Source: Amphimedon queenslandica (taxonomy: Eukaryota > Porifera > Demospongiae > Haplosclerida > Niphatidae). From it: a stretch of DNA of 37,463 bases. Made by a program: the position numbers and the translations under genes. Every line of letters begins with the position of its first letter. The stretch's first letter is position 1. The notes under the pieces were generated by a model. It saw nothing but the letters and a program-made list of their open reading frames with translations, had not been told where the DNA came from and made no database searches. The DNA is taken from the NCBI RefSeq assembly GCF_000090795.2, contig NW_003546318.1, positions 188,710 through 226,172 on the forward strand, given 5' to 3'. Positions 10,819 to 29,804 of this stretch are shown piece by piece.

Positions 10819-11170
10819 ATTTTAATGTGGACAAATTTATTAGACTATATGCACTTTATGTATATATGTGTGTATGTGTGTGTGGCATTTCATGTGTCTG
10901 TGTATTTGATGAGATATTTTGCTTGTTGCTATTATACTTTTTTACTTTCAGTAATCACACATTTGTGAGTTATAAGCAATTGAGCATACAATGTGAGCTT
11001 ATTAGGTGAAGTCAGTCCTGTACAGTAGTATGTGTACGTCAGGGATAGGGTGTGGTGGCAAAAAATATTCATAGTTTGTTTTATGATATTCTATATATAT
11101 ATTCTATATATGATGTAATGCACTTTTTGCCTAAAGTCACTGAGCCTATACAGACAGTTCAGATAGGAAG
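10819..11170. other. Intergenic gap, no gene seen
   Basis: Short TG-rich microsatellite near 10860-10890 and an AT-rich TATATA cluster near 11090-11110. The last ~60 bp before 11171 resemble the region just 5' of 15809 (shared TGATGTAATG, TTTTTGCCTA and CAGACAGTT), consistent with duplicated promoters of the two protease genes. Confidence 0.5.
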
Positions 11171-14100
11171 ATGAAAGGACCTACAAGCTATAGCTTCTAC
11201 ATTTTGATTCTGTCTCTGGTTCTGGCTAGCACAGTTACCAGTCATTATCATGAATGTCCTCATGACAAACTGCCAACAAAAAAGGTCAGTAGTAGTAGCT
11301 CTTTTTATCATTAAATACATTGACTATATTAATATGCAGTTTTTGATTCGTACACACTTGGAAGGCTCTACTGATAAAGCTACAAAGAATGTTGGAGGAG
11401 ATGATGGTTTTAATCAACCAATTCGCATCAATATTCATTATAACTTTAGTATTTTTGGAGTGTAAGTATCATACTATTGCTTTAGCTACCAATTGTTGCT
11501 TTCCTTACAAATGTTTAACATTACTTTCAGTGGCAATTTCATGTCAGTCAACTGAGTCAAGCATCACTACTTTTAAAAATAACTTACCAGTAGCAGTAAA
11601 GTTGGAAACATCCCCTCTAAATTTATCAACAATTAAAATTTTGAAGCAATGTTTTTATTCACAATTGAATAAATTCAAAAGTGATGTTTTTGATTCAATC
11701 TTGCTTTCTAAGCTTTATCAGCTGAGCTTGTATAGGTCTAATTTATACAGTGACAGTTGCAAATTTTTGTGGGTGCTTTCGTGCGTGTTCAAGACATGCT
11801 CAATGCACAATACATCAGTTATTATTAGGAATAGTAACACTCTAAGTATAATGATAACAATAGTAAATCAGAGTGTTACTATTCCTTTTAGAATTGGCTC
11901 TTTTTAGATTAACTGAGGACAAACAAGAGCAAGTCAAGGTTTGATATTAGATTCCTTTTCTTTTACTATCAATTTGCTTGCATATCATTATTACTTGCAT
12001 ATATGTTATTATATGAATTTTGCTATCATATCATAACATGCAGACTATCATGGGTCAAGTAAAAGAAAATCTTGAGTCAATCCTTACAGTGAGAAGAACT
12101 CCATCCCCACTTCGATTACGAAGGTATGAGTATTAAATACATTTCTTTGATATTGATGGCACTTGTAGAGCTTGTGACGGTGACAATCCATTTATTCTAA
12201 CAGGCCCAACTGAGCCATGCTTTAATCGATGCTCAAATAATTCTGCTATTTGTAGTTTTTTTCCAGTACCATCAGATCATTTACAGGTAACTATTGCATT
12301 TATTTATTTCATAGACCATGTGAACATTAAATATGAATAATATGTTACTCAAAATTCTACAAAACTGCTTGCACTTTCTGAATTAAGATAAGCTAATGAG
12401 CTCTGAATAACTATTGTTTATAATAGCGTTGTGTTGAGTGCAATGGAGATCGTAGCAATTGTGTTGAGGCTTACAGTGATGGACCTGGCCTTGAAGATAC
12501 AGATCTTGCTTTGTATGTGTATGGAGTTAGCCTGTTTTGTGGTGCTAGCACTATTGCTTATGCCTCATCCTGCCAATTGGAAGATCAATATGACAGGTAA
12601 TATGTTTTCTATTTTAGAATTGTATCATTTTATCCTTTGGCATACTTTATTATAATGGTCTATAATCATCTTTTATTATAGGCCTATAGCAGGAATTATT
12701 AATTTCTGCCCATCTAATATTGATGATGATGAAGAGGTTTTCCAGGTTGCAAAACATGAAATTTTTCATGTGCTTGTAAGTACCATGCACTATTGCTTAT
12801 GTGTACAGAACCAAAGTGCATGTCTGCTGAAATATGAACAGAATTACCCAATAGCTTAACTGTTCTACAACTATTCATGATGCATATATGAACTATGATT
12901 AAAACAATTTTTTTCATTTATCTTTGCTAATATTATGTAGGGATTTTCAAGTAGCTTATATCCATGGTACAGAGATGAAAATGGAAACCCAAGAACACGT
13001 AGAGATGCCAATGGTAATCCACCTACTGATGCCAATGGGTTAGTTAAAAAGTATTGTAAAGGCATATCTATGATCAATATATAATAGTGATTATGTAGCA
13101 GATGAAAGTACGGTTAAAATGGTAAACTTAACTGACTGGCAGACAAGATTTGGACCAACAAACAAAACAGTTACTCAATTAGTTACTCCAAAAGTTGTGG
13201 TATGCATAGTGGCAATAGTTACGCCCTCTAATGTATTTATGCACAAAAATTAGGAGGTTGGAAGGCGTCATTTTAATTGTAATACTTTGGAGGGTGTTCA
13301 GTTAGAGGATCAAGGTGGTGGTGGCACTGCTGGATCACACTGGGAGAAAAGATTACTAAATGTAAGCACATGTTGATACCTTGTTTGTTATACAATATTT
13401 AAATATTGTGTTCAGTATGAAGCTATGACTGGTGTCATATCTCAAAATATTGCATTCTCCAACTTCAGTTATGCACTGTTAGAAGACAGTGGGTATGTTA
13501 ATGATTGTATATTTATCAAGATGAACTATTGTAATCATATAGTTGGTATAAAGTTGACTACAGCAATGCAAGTATATTAGTCTGGGGACGTGGTGATGGA
13601 TGTGGATATACAGCTGGTTCTTGTGGAGGATATATTGACACAAAGAAAAGACAGTATGTAATTCCAATGCTACTATTGAATTGACTATTTAAATACACAG
13701 AAATCAACCAATAGCTCCATTCTGCAATTTCTTTAATGATGAATTTAACCCTCAAAACCTATCTTGCAATATAGATAGGACAGCAGTTGCTTTTTGTAAC
13801 CTTGTGGATAATTACTACTATTATTTAGATGTATCTATACCTCCAGAATATCAGGTAGAAAAATAAATTTGTATAATGATTATATATTTGTATAATTTTA
13901 GTATTTTAATTCGGGTGCAAATTTTAACAGCTCAGCATTTAGACTCCCATTTTATGGTGGAATTGTTCATACAGCAGACTTCTGTCCATTTTATTTTGAT
14001 TTACCGGTAAGTATAGAAATTGCCAATAAATTTAACTTTTTATAATTAATTATAGTTTAGGCAAGCACTTGAAGGCATATGTAGGAAAGGGATCCCTTTA

Positions 14101-15011
14101 AGTAATATATTTAGTATAAATATACATTACGTATTTATATCATGTAATAGCTGATAGTAATGAAGCAGCAGAGACATATGGGCCTAGGTCACGTTGTGTG
14201 GATCACTCTGGAAAGTGGCAAATCACTAATGGCTCAAACACATACACTGCCCAATACAGTGCTGGATGCTATGAGGTATAGGCATAAAGACTGCTTGTAA
14301 TTTTTTTACAAGTCTTGTTTATCCTTGTAATTTCTTACAAGTCTTTTTTACACCTTGTTCACACTTCAAGGTGTAAACAAGGTATTAAAAATTTACAAGC
14401 AAGAAAATTTAGAGGGCATAGTCAATAGGCTTCATCTAATCCCATGCATTCACAGAGTACAAGCGTTCCTAACACATATTCATGTACTCTAATTTTTGTG
14501 GGTTAATTTGTATGAATTTTATATGCTATTAATCGTCTTACATGTGTCTATTTTGTAGTACCAATGCTCCAATAGTGTTGTTACTATAATGATTTTTGGG
14601 CAATCATATACCTGTAGTAGAGCTGGTCAAGTGGTATGCTACTCTTTATTATATCTTATATACGTATTGAGTGCTTTATAGATACAAGTTGATCAGACTG
14701 CAGATGGTGTGAGGTATCGTGGAGGGATTGTGTGTCCATCTTGTGTTGAGATATGCTACGTAAGTACTATATATCTGTAATTATTATTTTAACTGTTAAT
14801 AAATGAATTTTAGGATGATTTTGAAAATTGCCCAGAAGCTGGTAAAAAAAATGATTATCATAATGATACTTTTATTCATATTTATTATTAAGCTGAGTTA
14901 TATGGAGAGTTTGCAAGTCCTGCTCCTCCTACTGACAGTGTTGGAAGTCTGCTGCCAATGGTCGGGTTGCTTTTTGTAGCCATCTTTGCCTCTTTTGCCG
15001 TCAACTATTAA
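11171..15011 (+). CDS. Leishmanolysin-like (M8) zinc metalloprotease, copy 1
   Basis: Twenty exons join in frame: 11171-11284, 11340-11461, 11908-11938, 12044-12123, 12169-12286, 12427-12596, 12682-12775, 12941-13038, 13088-13199, 13254-13361, 13416-13492, 13543-13653, 13701-13854, 13902-14006, 14056-14101, 14151-14275, 14559-14633, 14682-14759, 14814-14841 and 14893-15011. They encode 654 aa. There is an N-terminal signal peptide. The M8 signature is present: QDQYDR-type block (LEDQYDRPIAG), INFCP, zinc site HEIFH at about 237-241 continuing as VLGFSSSLY, the distal third zinc His at about 342 (SHWEKRLL), and a Met-turn EAMTG near 351-355. The C terminus is a hydrophobic tail after a small-residue/Pro linker, as for GPI anchoring. 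The predicted product is a cell-surface endopeptidase with all catalytic residues intact. A close paralogue follows at 15809. Substrates are unknown. Confidence 0.9.
11828..11885. repeat. Inverted repeat in intron 2 of protease copy 1
   Basis: Perfect 16-bp arms, 11828-11843 (GGAATAGTAACACTCT) and 11870-11885, are separated by 26 bp, just before the acceptor of exon 3. The corresponding intron of copy 2 lacks it and carries other inverted-repeat elements. Confidence 0.65.
14294..14399. repeat. Palindromic element in intron 16 of protease copy 1
   Basis: Nested inverted repeats: outer CTTGTAA...TTTACAAG and inner CACCTTGTT...AACAAGGT around a short AAGGTG centre. A matching element lies at the same place in copy 2 (19076-19153), so it inserted before the duplication. 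Confidence 0.65.
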
Positions 15012-15142
15012 ACTTTATTAGTGGTCTGTGTGTGCCTGTAGTAGTAGTGGTAGTAGAGACTAGTAGTAGTTTTTAGAAACTTTTTAGAGTTTCTATTTTG
15101 CTTTTAAAAAGATGTTTTGAATATTTGACATTGAGCCAGCAA

Positions 15143-15210
15143 ACTGATAATAATTATTATAATGCAGTTTGTAAAGAACCATGCATCTGTGTCTGTCATT
15201 AAATTGCCTA
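15143..15210 (+). pseudogene. Relic of the 3' end of the 7012 gene
   Basis: The stretch aligns with 10738-10803, the coding sequence for the last residues of the 7012 gene: shared CTGATAATAATTAT, then ATGCAGTT, GTAAAGAACCA and TGTGTC, with small indels and substitutions that break the frame. It sits just upstream of protease copy 2, as the parent sits upstream of copy 1, so it marks the tandem duplication. Confidence 0.7.
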
Positions 15211-15524
15211 TAAAAGATATGCATGTAGTCTGGGTTAGTGGGTTTGTATGCAGCCATTTTCAAACGTGACTAAAGGCTTTAATGTGAGTGCAGTATATGG
15301 TGCAGTAATCTGATTAGTGTCACCAAACTTCCCTCATTTCAGAAGGGGCTTGAACAGTTATTTTGTTGTATCGTTAACTCACGCTGCACATAACGTGTGT
15401 GTTCTGTGTGTGGTTTGTTTTGTATTTCATATTAATATACTTTGTACTCAACTATGATTATAATTTCTGATAAATCATAAATCTAATTTTATGCATGATA
15501 TCAGGAACTTAAATAAATGTGAAC

Positions 15525-15625
15525 TTTGAGGAATTGTTGATCCAGCTAGATGAAGTAATAGTAGCACTGCTACTATTACTTCATTCTGGCTAGATTGAAG
15601 GAGGGGTTCACAACAATTCCTCAAA
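15525..15625. mobile_element. Foldback/MITE-like inverted repeat
   Basis: Outer 15-bp arms TTTGAGGAATTGTTG (15525-15539) and CAACAATTCCTCAAA (15611-15625) are perfect complements. An inner stem pairs AGATGAAGTAATAGTAGCA with its complement across the centre near 15567. It is too short for a gene and probably a non-autonomous foldback element. Confidence 0.7.
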
Positions 15626-15808
15626 TTCCATGATGTACTAATGTACTATAGACTTTTAATGATATTCATGGTTTATTCAGCCAAACCCTCTTTACCAACT
15701 AAAGTTTACATGCACTCTATGATGTAATGAATTTTTGCCTATTTAAACCACTGAACAAGCTTCTAGACTATATCAGACAGTTTGGTGTAAAGCAAAAAAA
15801 CAATTAAG

Positions 15809-18800
15809 ATGAAGAGTACAAGCTATAACTTCTGCATCTTGATTTTGTCTCTTGCTCTGGCTAATACAGTTACCAGTCATTATCATAAATGTTCTCATGA
15901 CAAATTTCCTAAAAAGGTAGTGCAACATTAATATAGAGCCCCTTTCAGTTTTGTGTTGTGTTAACAGTTTTTGATTCGAACACACTTAGAAGACTTTGCT
16001 GATTCTAAAGCTACAAAGAATGTTGGAGGAGATGCTGCTTTTAATCAACCGATTCGTATCAATATCCATTACAATTTTACTGCATTAGAAGGAGAGTAAG
16101 TCTAAATTTTATGTAGCATAATAATTGAACAAACAGCATCCACTAGGCAGCTTCATTGCTGTCTAATGTCAGTGGTTGAATGAGCAACCATGCTGCCAGA
16201 GGTAGAGAGACTATCTACTTGAAGCAATATATTGCCCATGCAACTTCATCAAAAATACTTGCAATGAAGTTGCTGAGTGGATGTCCCTTGACAATATTCA
16301 GTAATAATAAGAGTAATTAGATAGTAATAGTACTAATGTCAGGAGCCCATGAAAGAAGAAGGAGAAGGTACCCTTCTCTTCTTCTTTCATGGGCTCCTGC
16401 TAATGTTCATAGAGTACAATTATTTTAATATCATTTACCAAGTCATTAATTTTATTATCATTTAAACTTTAGACTATCATTGGCACAGCAACAGCAAGTG
16501 AAGGTTTGATAAAGTTTTACATTATTTAAATTTTTATTATCATTAATCAATTGCAGTCTGTTATGAGTCATGTCAAAGAAAATCTTGAATCGATCCTTAC
16601 AGTAAGAAGGACTCCAAATCCTCTGAGATTACGAAGGTAAGACCAGTCAACATACATACAGTTCCTTATCAATCCAACTTTTAGGTATTGTCGTCATGAC
16701 AAAGATGATTTTGTTCTAACTGGTCCACTTGAACCATGTCCTGATCAATGTCTAAATAAATCACTTCTTTGCAAGCAGTTTCCAATACCAGCAGAACATC
16801 TACAGGTAAATACAGCTTTGATTCAAGAGAGAAGCTGGATTATTTTACACATACATTTTAGCATGCATCTGCTGAGGATTTTATAGTGTTGTTGTTAGCA
16901 TAGAGTATTTTACTGAGATTATATATGATCTGTGTTTGTGTGAATGTGCATGTAATAATATCAATAATAACTTTTGATGCATTCACAGCGTTGTGTGGAG
17001 TGCAATGGTGACAGTAGCAATTGTGTTGAGGCTTACAGTGATGGACCTGGTCTTAAAGATACAGATCTTGCTTTGTATGTGTATGGTACTGCTGATCATT
17101 GTGAACCGGGTGTTGTTGCTTATGCTGCGGCCTGCCAATTAGAAGATCAATATGACAGGTACAATTATTTTACATAGTTTGAATATGGGTCAATCATTTT
17201 TTATTTTATAGACCAATATCAGGAGTTATTAATTTCTGCCCAACTGATGATATTAGCGATGAAGAGGAAGTTTTTCAAGTTGCTAAACATGAAATTTTTC
17301 ATGTTCTAGTGAGTTAATTCTGCCTATAAACATACCATAAGTGCTTGTTATCATGGCATATAGGGATTTTCAGATAACTTATATCCGTGGTACAGAGATG
17401 AAAATGGAAACCCAAGGACACGTAGGGATGCCAATGGTAATCCACCTACTGATGCAAATGGGTTAGTTAAAATAGTATTGTAATGGCTCATTTATGATCA
17501 ATATATTATAGTTATTTTGTAGCAGATGAAAATACAGTTAAAATGGTGAACTTAACTGACTGGCAAACAAGATTCGGACCAATAAACAAAATAGTTATTC
17601 AATTAGTTACTCCAAAAGTTGTGGTAAGTAGTAGCCTTTACTTATACACATACATGTAGAAAGTTTGAGCTGATTTCAATCAAAATAGGATTTTAAAAAA
17701 ATTTATAAAGTTACTCAAAAATTTTGTTAAAGTCTCTGTACTATATATATAGTTTCGGGACTTTGGCCAAATTTTACCAAAATTTTAAAGGAAAAAATTC
17801 TGCAATTTTATGATTTTTAAAAATACAAATACATGTATATATTTATGTTGCGTAGAAGTTTGAGCTGGTTCAGGTCAAAATTAGATTTTTACCATTTTTA
17901 AAGTTGCTCAAAAATTGGGCCAAAGTCCCTGTACTACAGCATAGGATTTTAGGCCAATTTTTGCCAAAATTGAAAAGGAGAGAATTTTACATTATTATTA
18001 TTTTTTCTTATGAAATAATTATTATAAAAGCCCTCTAATGATTAAATAAACTACTATAGGAGGTTGGAAGGCGTCATTTTAATTGTGATACTTTGGAGGG
18101 TGTTCAGTTAGAGGATCAAGGTGGTAATGGCACTACTGGCGCCCACTGGGAGAAAAGATTACTAAATGTAAGCTCATACTGGTAGCCTTGCCCATTATAT
18201 GCAATGAATTTTTCACAGAATGAAGCTATGACTGGTGTCGTATCACAAAATGCTGCATTCTCCAACTTTAGTTATGCACTGTTAGAAGACAGTGGGTATG
18301 TTATTGATTGTATATTTATCAAGATGAATTATTGTAATCATATAGTTGGTATAAAGTTGACTACAGCAATGCAAGTATATTAGTCTGGGGACGTGGTGAT
18401 GGATGTGGATATACTGCTGGTTCCTGTGGAGGATATATTGACACAAAGAAAAGACAGTATGTAATTTCAATGCTGCTACTATTGAATTGACTATTTAAAT
18501 ACAACAGAAATCAACCAATGGCTCCATTCTGTGATTTCCTTAATAGTAGATTGCATCCTCAAAACCTATCTTGCAACACAGACAGGACAGCAGTTGCTTC
18601 TTGTAACCTTGCGAGTTACTACTATGATTTACCTCGAGAATATCAGGTAGAAAAATAAGCTTTAAATTGTACAATGATTATTTGTATAATTTTAGTATTT
18701 TAATTCAGGCGCAAATTTTAATAGCGTGGCATCTGGACTCCCAATTTATGGCGGAGATGTTAAAGCAGCAGACTTCTGTCCATTTTATAATGATTTGGTA

Positions 18801-19755
18801 AATATAGAAATTGCTGATAGATTTTAAAATTATCAATTATAGACTTATCGGGCACCTCGAGGTATATGCAGGAAAGGGATCCCCTTAAGTAATATTTATA
18901 GTATAATATTAAATATTTATATCATGCAATAGCTGATAATAATGAAGCAGCAGAGACATATGGACCTAGGTCACGTTGTGTGGATCACTCTGGAAAGTGG
19001 CAGATCACTAATGGCTCAAACACATACACTGCCCAATACAGTGCTGGATGCTATGAGGTATAGGCATAAAAATTGCTTGTAATTTTGTTACAAGTCTTTC
19101 TCACACCTTGTTCACACCTCAAGGTGTAAACAAGGTGTCAAAAAAATTACAAGTAAAAAATTTTGAGGGCATAGTCAATAGTCCCATTCACAGAATACAA
19201 GTATTCCTAATACATGATCATGTGCTGTAATTTTTTGTGGGTCTAATTTTTATGAATTTTATATCATAATTACATGCTATTAATAATTGTATTTACCATG
19301 TATACTTCATAGTACCAATGCTCCAATAGTGCTGTTACTATAATGATTCTTGGACAATCATATACCTGTAGTAGAGCTGGTCAAGTGGTAGGCTACTCTT
19401 TATTATATATGTACACATTGATTGTTTCATAGATACAAGTTGATCAAACTGCAAATGGTGTGAGGTATCGTGGAGGGATTGTGTGCCCATCTTGTGTTGA
19501 GATATGCTACGTAAGTATATTGATCTATGTTCTGTATTACTTTAACTGTTAATAATTCTAGGATGATTTCAAAAATTGCCCAGAAGCTGGTAAGAAAAAT
19601 GATTATCATATACTTTTATTTATATTTATTATTAAGCTGAGTTATATGGAGAGTTTGCAAGTCCTGCTCCTCCTACTGACAGTGTTGGAAGTCTGCTGCC
19701 AATGGTTGGGTTGCTTTTTGTTGCCATCTTTGTCTCTTTTGCCTTCAACTATTAA
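15809..19755 (+). CDS. Leishmanolysin-like (M8) zinc metalloprotease, copy 2
   Basis: Twenty exons with the same phases as copy 1: 15809-15916, 15968-16095, 16473-16503, 16557-16636, 16685-16805, 16989-17158, 17212-17308, 17364-17461, 17512-17623, 18060-18167, 18219-18295, 18346-18456, 18508-18646, 18696-18797, 18843-18888, 18933-19057, 19313-19387, 19433-19510, 19562-19589 and 19637-19755. They encode 650 aa. Features are a signal peptide ([12 protein letters not shown]), HEIFH at about 239-243, a third zinc-ligand His at about 344 (AHWEKRLL), Met-turn EAMTG, and a C-terminal hydrophobic GPI-like tail. The catalytic set is intact, so it is predicted to be an active surface protease. Divergence from copy 1 is uneven: exon 5 and part of exon 6 are strongly different, whereas exons 8, 11, 12 and 16-20 and some introns are nearly identical. 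Intron 2 and intron 9 have gained repeats absent from copy 1. Confidence 0.9.
16137..16283. mobile_element. MITE-like element, family shared with 31044-31194
   Basis: It lies in intron 2 of protease copy 2. The ends CATCCACTAGGCAGCTTCATTGC and GCAATGAAGTTGCTGAGTGGATG are near-complementary. The centre GTAGAGAGACT is shared with the element at 31044-31194, which also has CATCC/GGATG termini. It has no coding capacity. Confidence 0.7.
16340..16399. repeat. Near-perfect 60-bp hairpin in intron 2 of protease copy 2
   Basis: The left arm from 16340 (CAGGAGCCCATGAAAGAAGA...) pairs with the right arm ending at 16399 (...TCTTTCATGGGCTCCTG), with one small irregularity near the GGTACC centre. It could be a foldback element or form an RNA hairpin in the pre-mRNA. 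Confidence 0.75.
17650..18010 (+). repeat. Degenerate copies related to the 177-bp repeat in intron 9 of protease copy 2
   Basis: Two diverged units carry GTAGAAAGTTTGAGCTG-like starts (17657 and near 17851), followed by AAAATT-rich text including GTACTATA and GGCCAAATTTT. They resemble the middle of the intronic 177-bp satellite but lack its GGCTATAGCC junction. They explain why this intron is far longer than its counterpart in copy 1. Confidence 0.5.
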
Positions 19756-20146
19756 ACTTTATTAGTGGTCTGTGTGTGCCTGTAGTAGTAGTGGTGGTAG
19801 TAGAGACTAGTAATAGTTTTTAGGAACTTTTTGGAGTTTTTTGTTTTGCTTTACAAAAAAAGATGTTTTGAGACAACAAATATTTTGTTATTATCCCCAT
19901 ACACCATTAGTCCAGACCGTGATAGCGGTATCTGTATAAATGACAGAACAACTAGCTAGTTCAATGAAGGAAAAAACAAAAGACAATGCAACAGATGCTA
20001 CATCTAATAGATTTGACAACAAAAGCCTAAGAAAAAGATATAAGATATTTTCCTTTATAACACCTACTATTAAATAATATATCAAGTTTGAGTATCAAAA
20101 CAATAATTAATATCCATCACAAAAAATTTAGTTTTTAATCTTTATT
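19756..20146. other. Gap between protease copy 2 and DPYD (convergent 3' ends)
   Basis: The first ~115 bp repeat the 3' flank of protease copy 1 (GTAGTAGTAGTGG-type sequence and AAAGATGTTTTGA). The rest, about 19875-20140, is AT-rich with no gene seen; it is the end of the duplicated unit and the downstream region of DPYD. Confidence 0.6.
20141..20146 (-). promoter_or_regulatory. DPYD polyadenylation signal AATAAA abutting the stop codon
   Basis: On the minus strand the stop TGA (20149-20147) is followed immediately by AATAAA. If it is used, the 3' UTR is only about 20-30 nt. The hexamer and its position are seen directly; its use is inference. Confidence 0.55.
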
Positions 20147-27949
<7,803 letters not shown>

Positions 27950-28166
27950 GTTTGTTTATTTTAGAGTTCAGACTATTTTCACAAAGCACGAGCGCTTCTC
28001 ACAGACGCGCCTTGTAATTTTTGACGAGGTAATCACGTGACTTCAATTTTGCTGCAAATCCCAAAAGGGTGTGGCTCATTGTTTGCACCAAACAAGAAGC
28101 AATCTCCTTGTAATTTTAAATCCCTTGTCTCCAGCAAAGCAGCCTCGCTCATCTCTCAAACAGGCC
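27950..28166. promoter_or_regulatory. Divergent promoter between DPYD and the His/Pro-rich gene
   Basis: Only 217 bp separate the two start codons, which point away from each other. The gap is GC-richer than its surroundings and holds the 8-bp palindrome TCACGTGA at 28033-28040. A shared bidirectional promoter is inferred from geometry. Confidence 0.6.
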
Positions 28167-29506
28167 ATGTCTCGTGGCATCTTTGCTTATCTCACTAGGA
28201 GTGGTAATCCAAAGAAAAAGGACGAGCAGCAGAAGAAGAAAAAGAGGCGATGGCTCTTCAGAAGAGCAGAGAGCTCTTCAAGCTTAACTGACGACAGAGA
28301 CAATGGATTCTATGGGAATTCGGGGCCTTCCTTTGCCGGAGTTTCACCCTACGGTGATATTTCACCGAATCAATTCTTCAGTAAGACTGGTCTGCAGAAA
28401 GATGGTGAAATTATTGAAAAGCATCACAGAAGAGGAGGAGGAGCAGCAGCAGCAGAAAGAAAAGCAAAGGAACCTGAAGTTGACTTGTCACTGGATGATT
28501 TTGATCTCCCTCAGGCAAATGTTCTCCGTCGACCATCTTTATATGAGGTTTTTGAGAATAATGGTTCAAAGAAAGAGCCTGCAAAAACCCTTGGTCCTAA
28601 TATAATGCTTGATGAAAATGAAAGGAATGAGAAAAATGAAGACAATTCTGAAGAAGATGACGATGAAGAAGAAGAAATTACTAGTCCCTATGAGAAGGAC
28701 TCATTTCACCAGCGTATGGACTCTAAAGCAAGCTGCAGTAGCTCTGATAACAGAATGAAAGCAGTCGTCTCTCCTCAAACAAGTGATGGTGACGTGTACA
28801 GTAGAAGGAAAGACAGGAAGAGTGTAAGATCACTCACTGAGGAATCAATAGGTGAGTATAACTTGATATAAGAGCAATGAAATGCATGCAATTGCACACT
28901 GCAGCAAACATGTCATGGCTCAGCTAGCTACATCTACAAACCAGATAATTAAATTTTATGATTATTTTTTTCTTTTTTTATGCAGCTGTATACTCTGAAG
29001 CACAAGCTGACAGCAGAGTAAAGAAACACGGGAGGGAAAAGCTGCGAAACATGCCACCACACCCGCCATATTTCCCCTTCCATCCAATGCCCATTCCACC
29101 TCATCTCTACAATGGAAAGGATCGGGATAATTCCTTTCCACCTCCATTCCTCCCTCCTCCTCCACTTGGCTATAGATATCCGCCGCCTCATCCCCACATG
29201 ATGTTCTACCCTCACCCTCTCCCACCTCCTCCTTCTCATCCTTCACAGCATCACCCTCACCCTCACTATCCTCACGGTGTTCCATTTCCTCCTCCTGGAT
29301 ACCCTCCTTTCTTTCCACCTCTACAAGAGGAGGAGAGGGAGCTGGTTGAGGGTGAGAAGAGGAAGCAGAGAAAGAAGCAGAAGCAAAAACGTCAGAATAA
29401 GCCAAAGGAAGTAGATGAATCTTTGCATAACGAGGAGCCAAAAGCAGAAGATCCTTTTGCAAACTTAGATGACATACCTCAAGGCCTTAACAATTTTTTA
29501 TATTGA
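28167..29506 (+). CDS. Disordered His/Pro-rich protein, unknown function
   Basis: Two exons, 28167-28851 and 28986-29506, encode 401 aa. The ATG at 28167 (context GCCATGT) is the first in frame; the frame upstream opens with a GTG only. I do not recognise the protein. The N terminus (MSRGIFAYLTRSG) is followed by a strongly basic segment KKKKRRWLFRR that could act as a nuclear localisation signal, then an acidic stretch (EEDDDEEEE, about 195-205) and Ser-rich text. Exon 2 encodes about 90 residues dominated by Pro, His, Phe and Tyr, including FPPPFLPPPP and a PPGY motif of the WW-ligand type, then a basic Lys/Gln-rich helix and the C terminus GLNNFLY. It is divergent from DPYD across 217 bp. 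A scaffold or RNA-associated condensate protein is possible, but that is speculation. Confidence 0.75.
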
Positions 29507-29583
29507 TTAAGTTATTTTAGCTGTAATGTACCAACTTGTATTATTTAATTTAAAACATCTTTCCTCAAGACTACAGCCTGTGC

Positions 29584-29589
29584 AATAAA
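29584..29589 (+). promoter_or_regulatory. Likely polyadenylation signal of the His/Pro-rich gene
   Basis: AATAAA lies 77 bp after the stop codon at 29506, with a second copy of related sequence nearby (AATAAATAAAA). The 298-bp gap to 29805 holds no other gene; the neighbouring gene is convergent. Confidence 0.5.
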
Positions 29590-29804
29590 TAAAATCAAAA
29601 ATAAAGCCAGCAATGAATGTATATAGCCCTACCTTCATTACCCATGTGACAAAACATAGGAAATAATAATAAAATACTAAATTCATTTCATATCAATAAA
29701 AATCATTAAAATACTAAAAGTATGCTAAACATATATCAAAAATTATTCTAACAGCACTGACAACACCATAGCTGTACTATAATAGTTTACTATATCTACT
29801 ATAC

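Larger units (their letters stand above)
15012..15808. other. Intergenic region between the two protease copies
   Basis: No gene is seen. It holds the copy-1 3' flank (TAG/TAGTAG-rich, matched after copy 2 at about 19756-19870), a relic of the 3' end of the 7012 gene (15143-15210), a foldback element (15525-15625) and the presumed promoter of copy 2. Confidence 0.7.

Noticed and set aside
11389..11907. 172-codon open frame across exon 2 and intron 2 of protease copy 1
   Set aside because: It runs in a different frame from the exon, has AT-rich low-information composition, and has no counterpart in copy 2. The splice sites around it join cleanly in the protease frame.
28962..29462. 166-codon minus-strand frame opposite the His/Pro-rich exon
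   Set aside because: It is the antisense shadow of a low-complexity Pro/His coding exon; the plus-strand frame is bounded by good splice sites and a stop.
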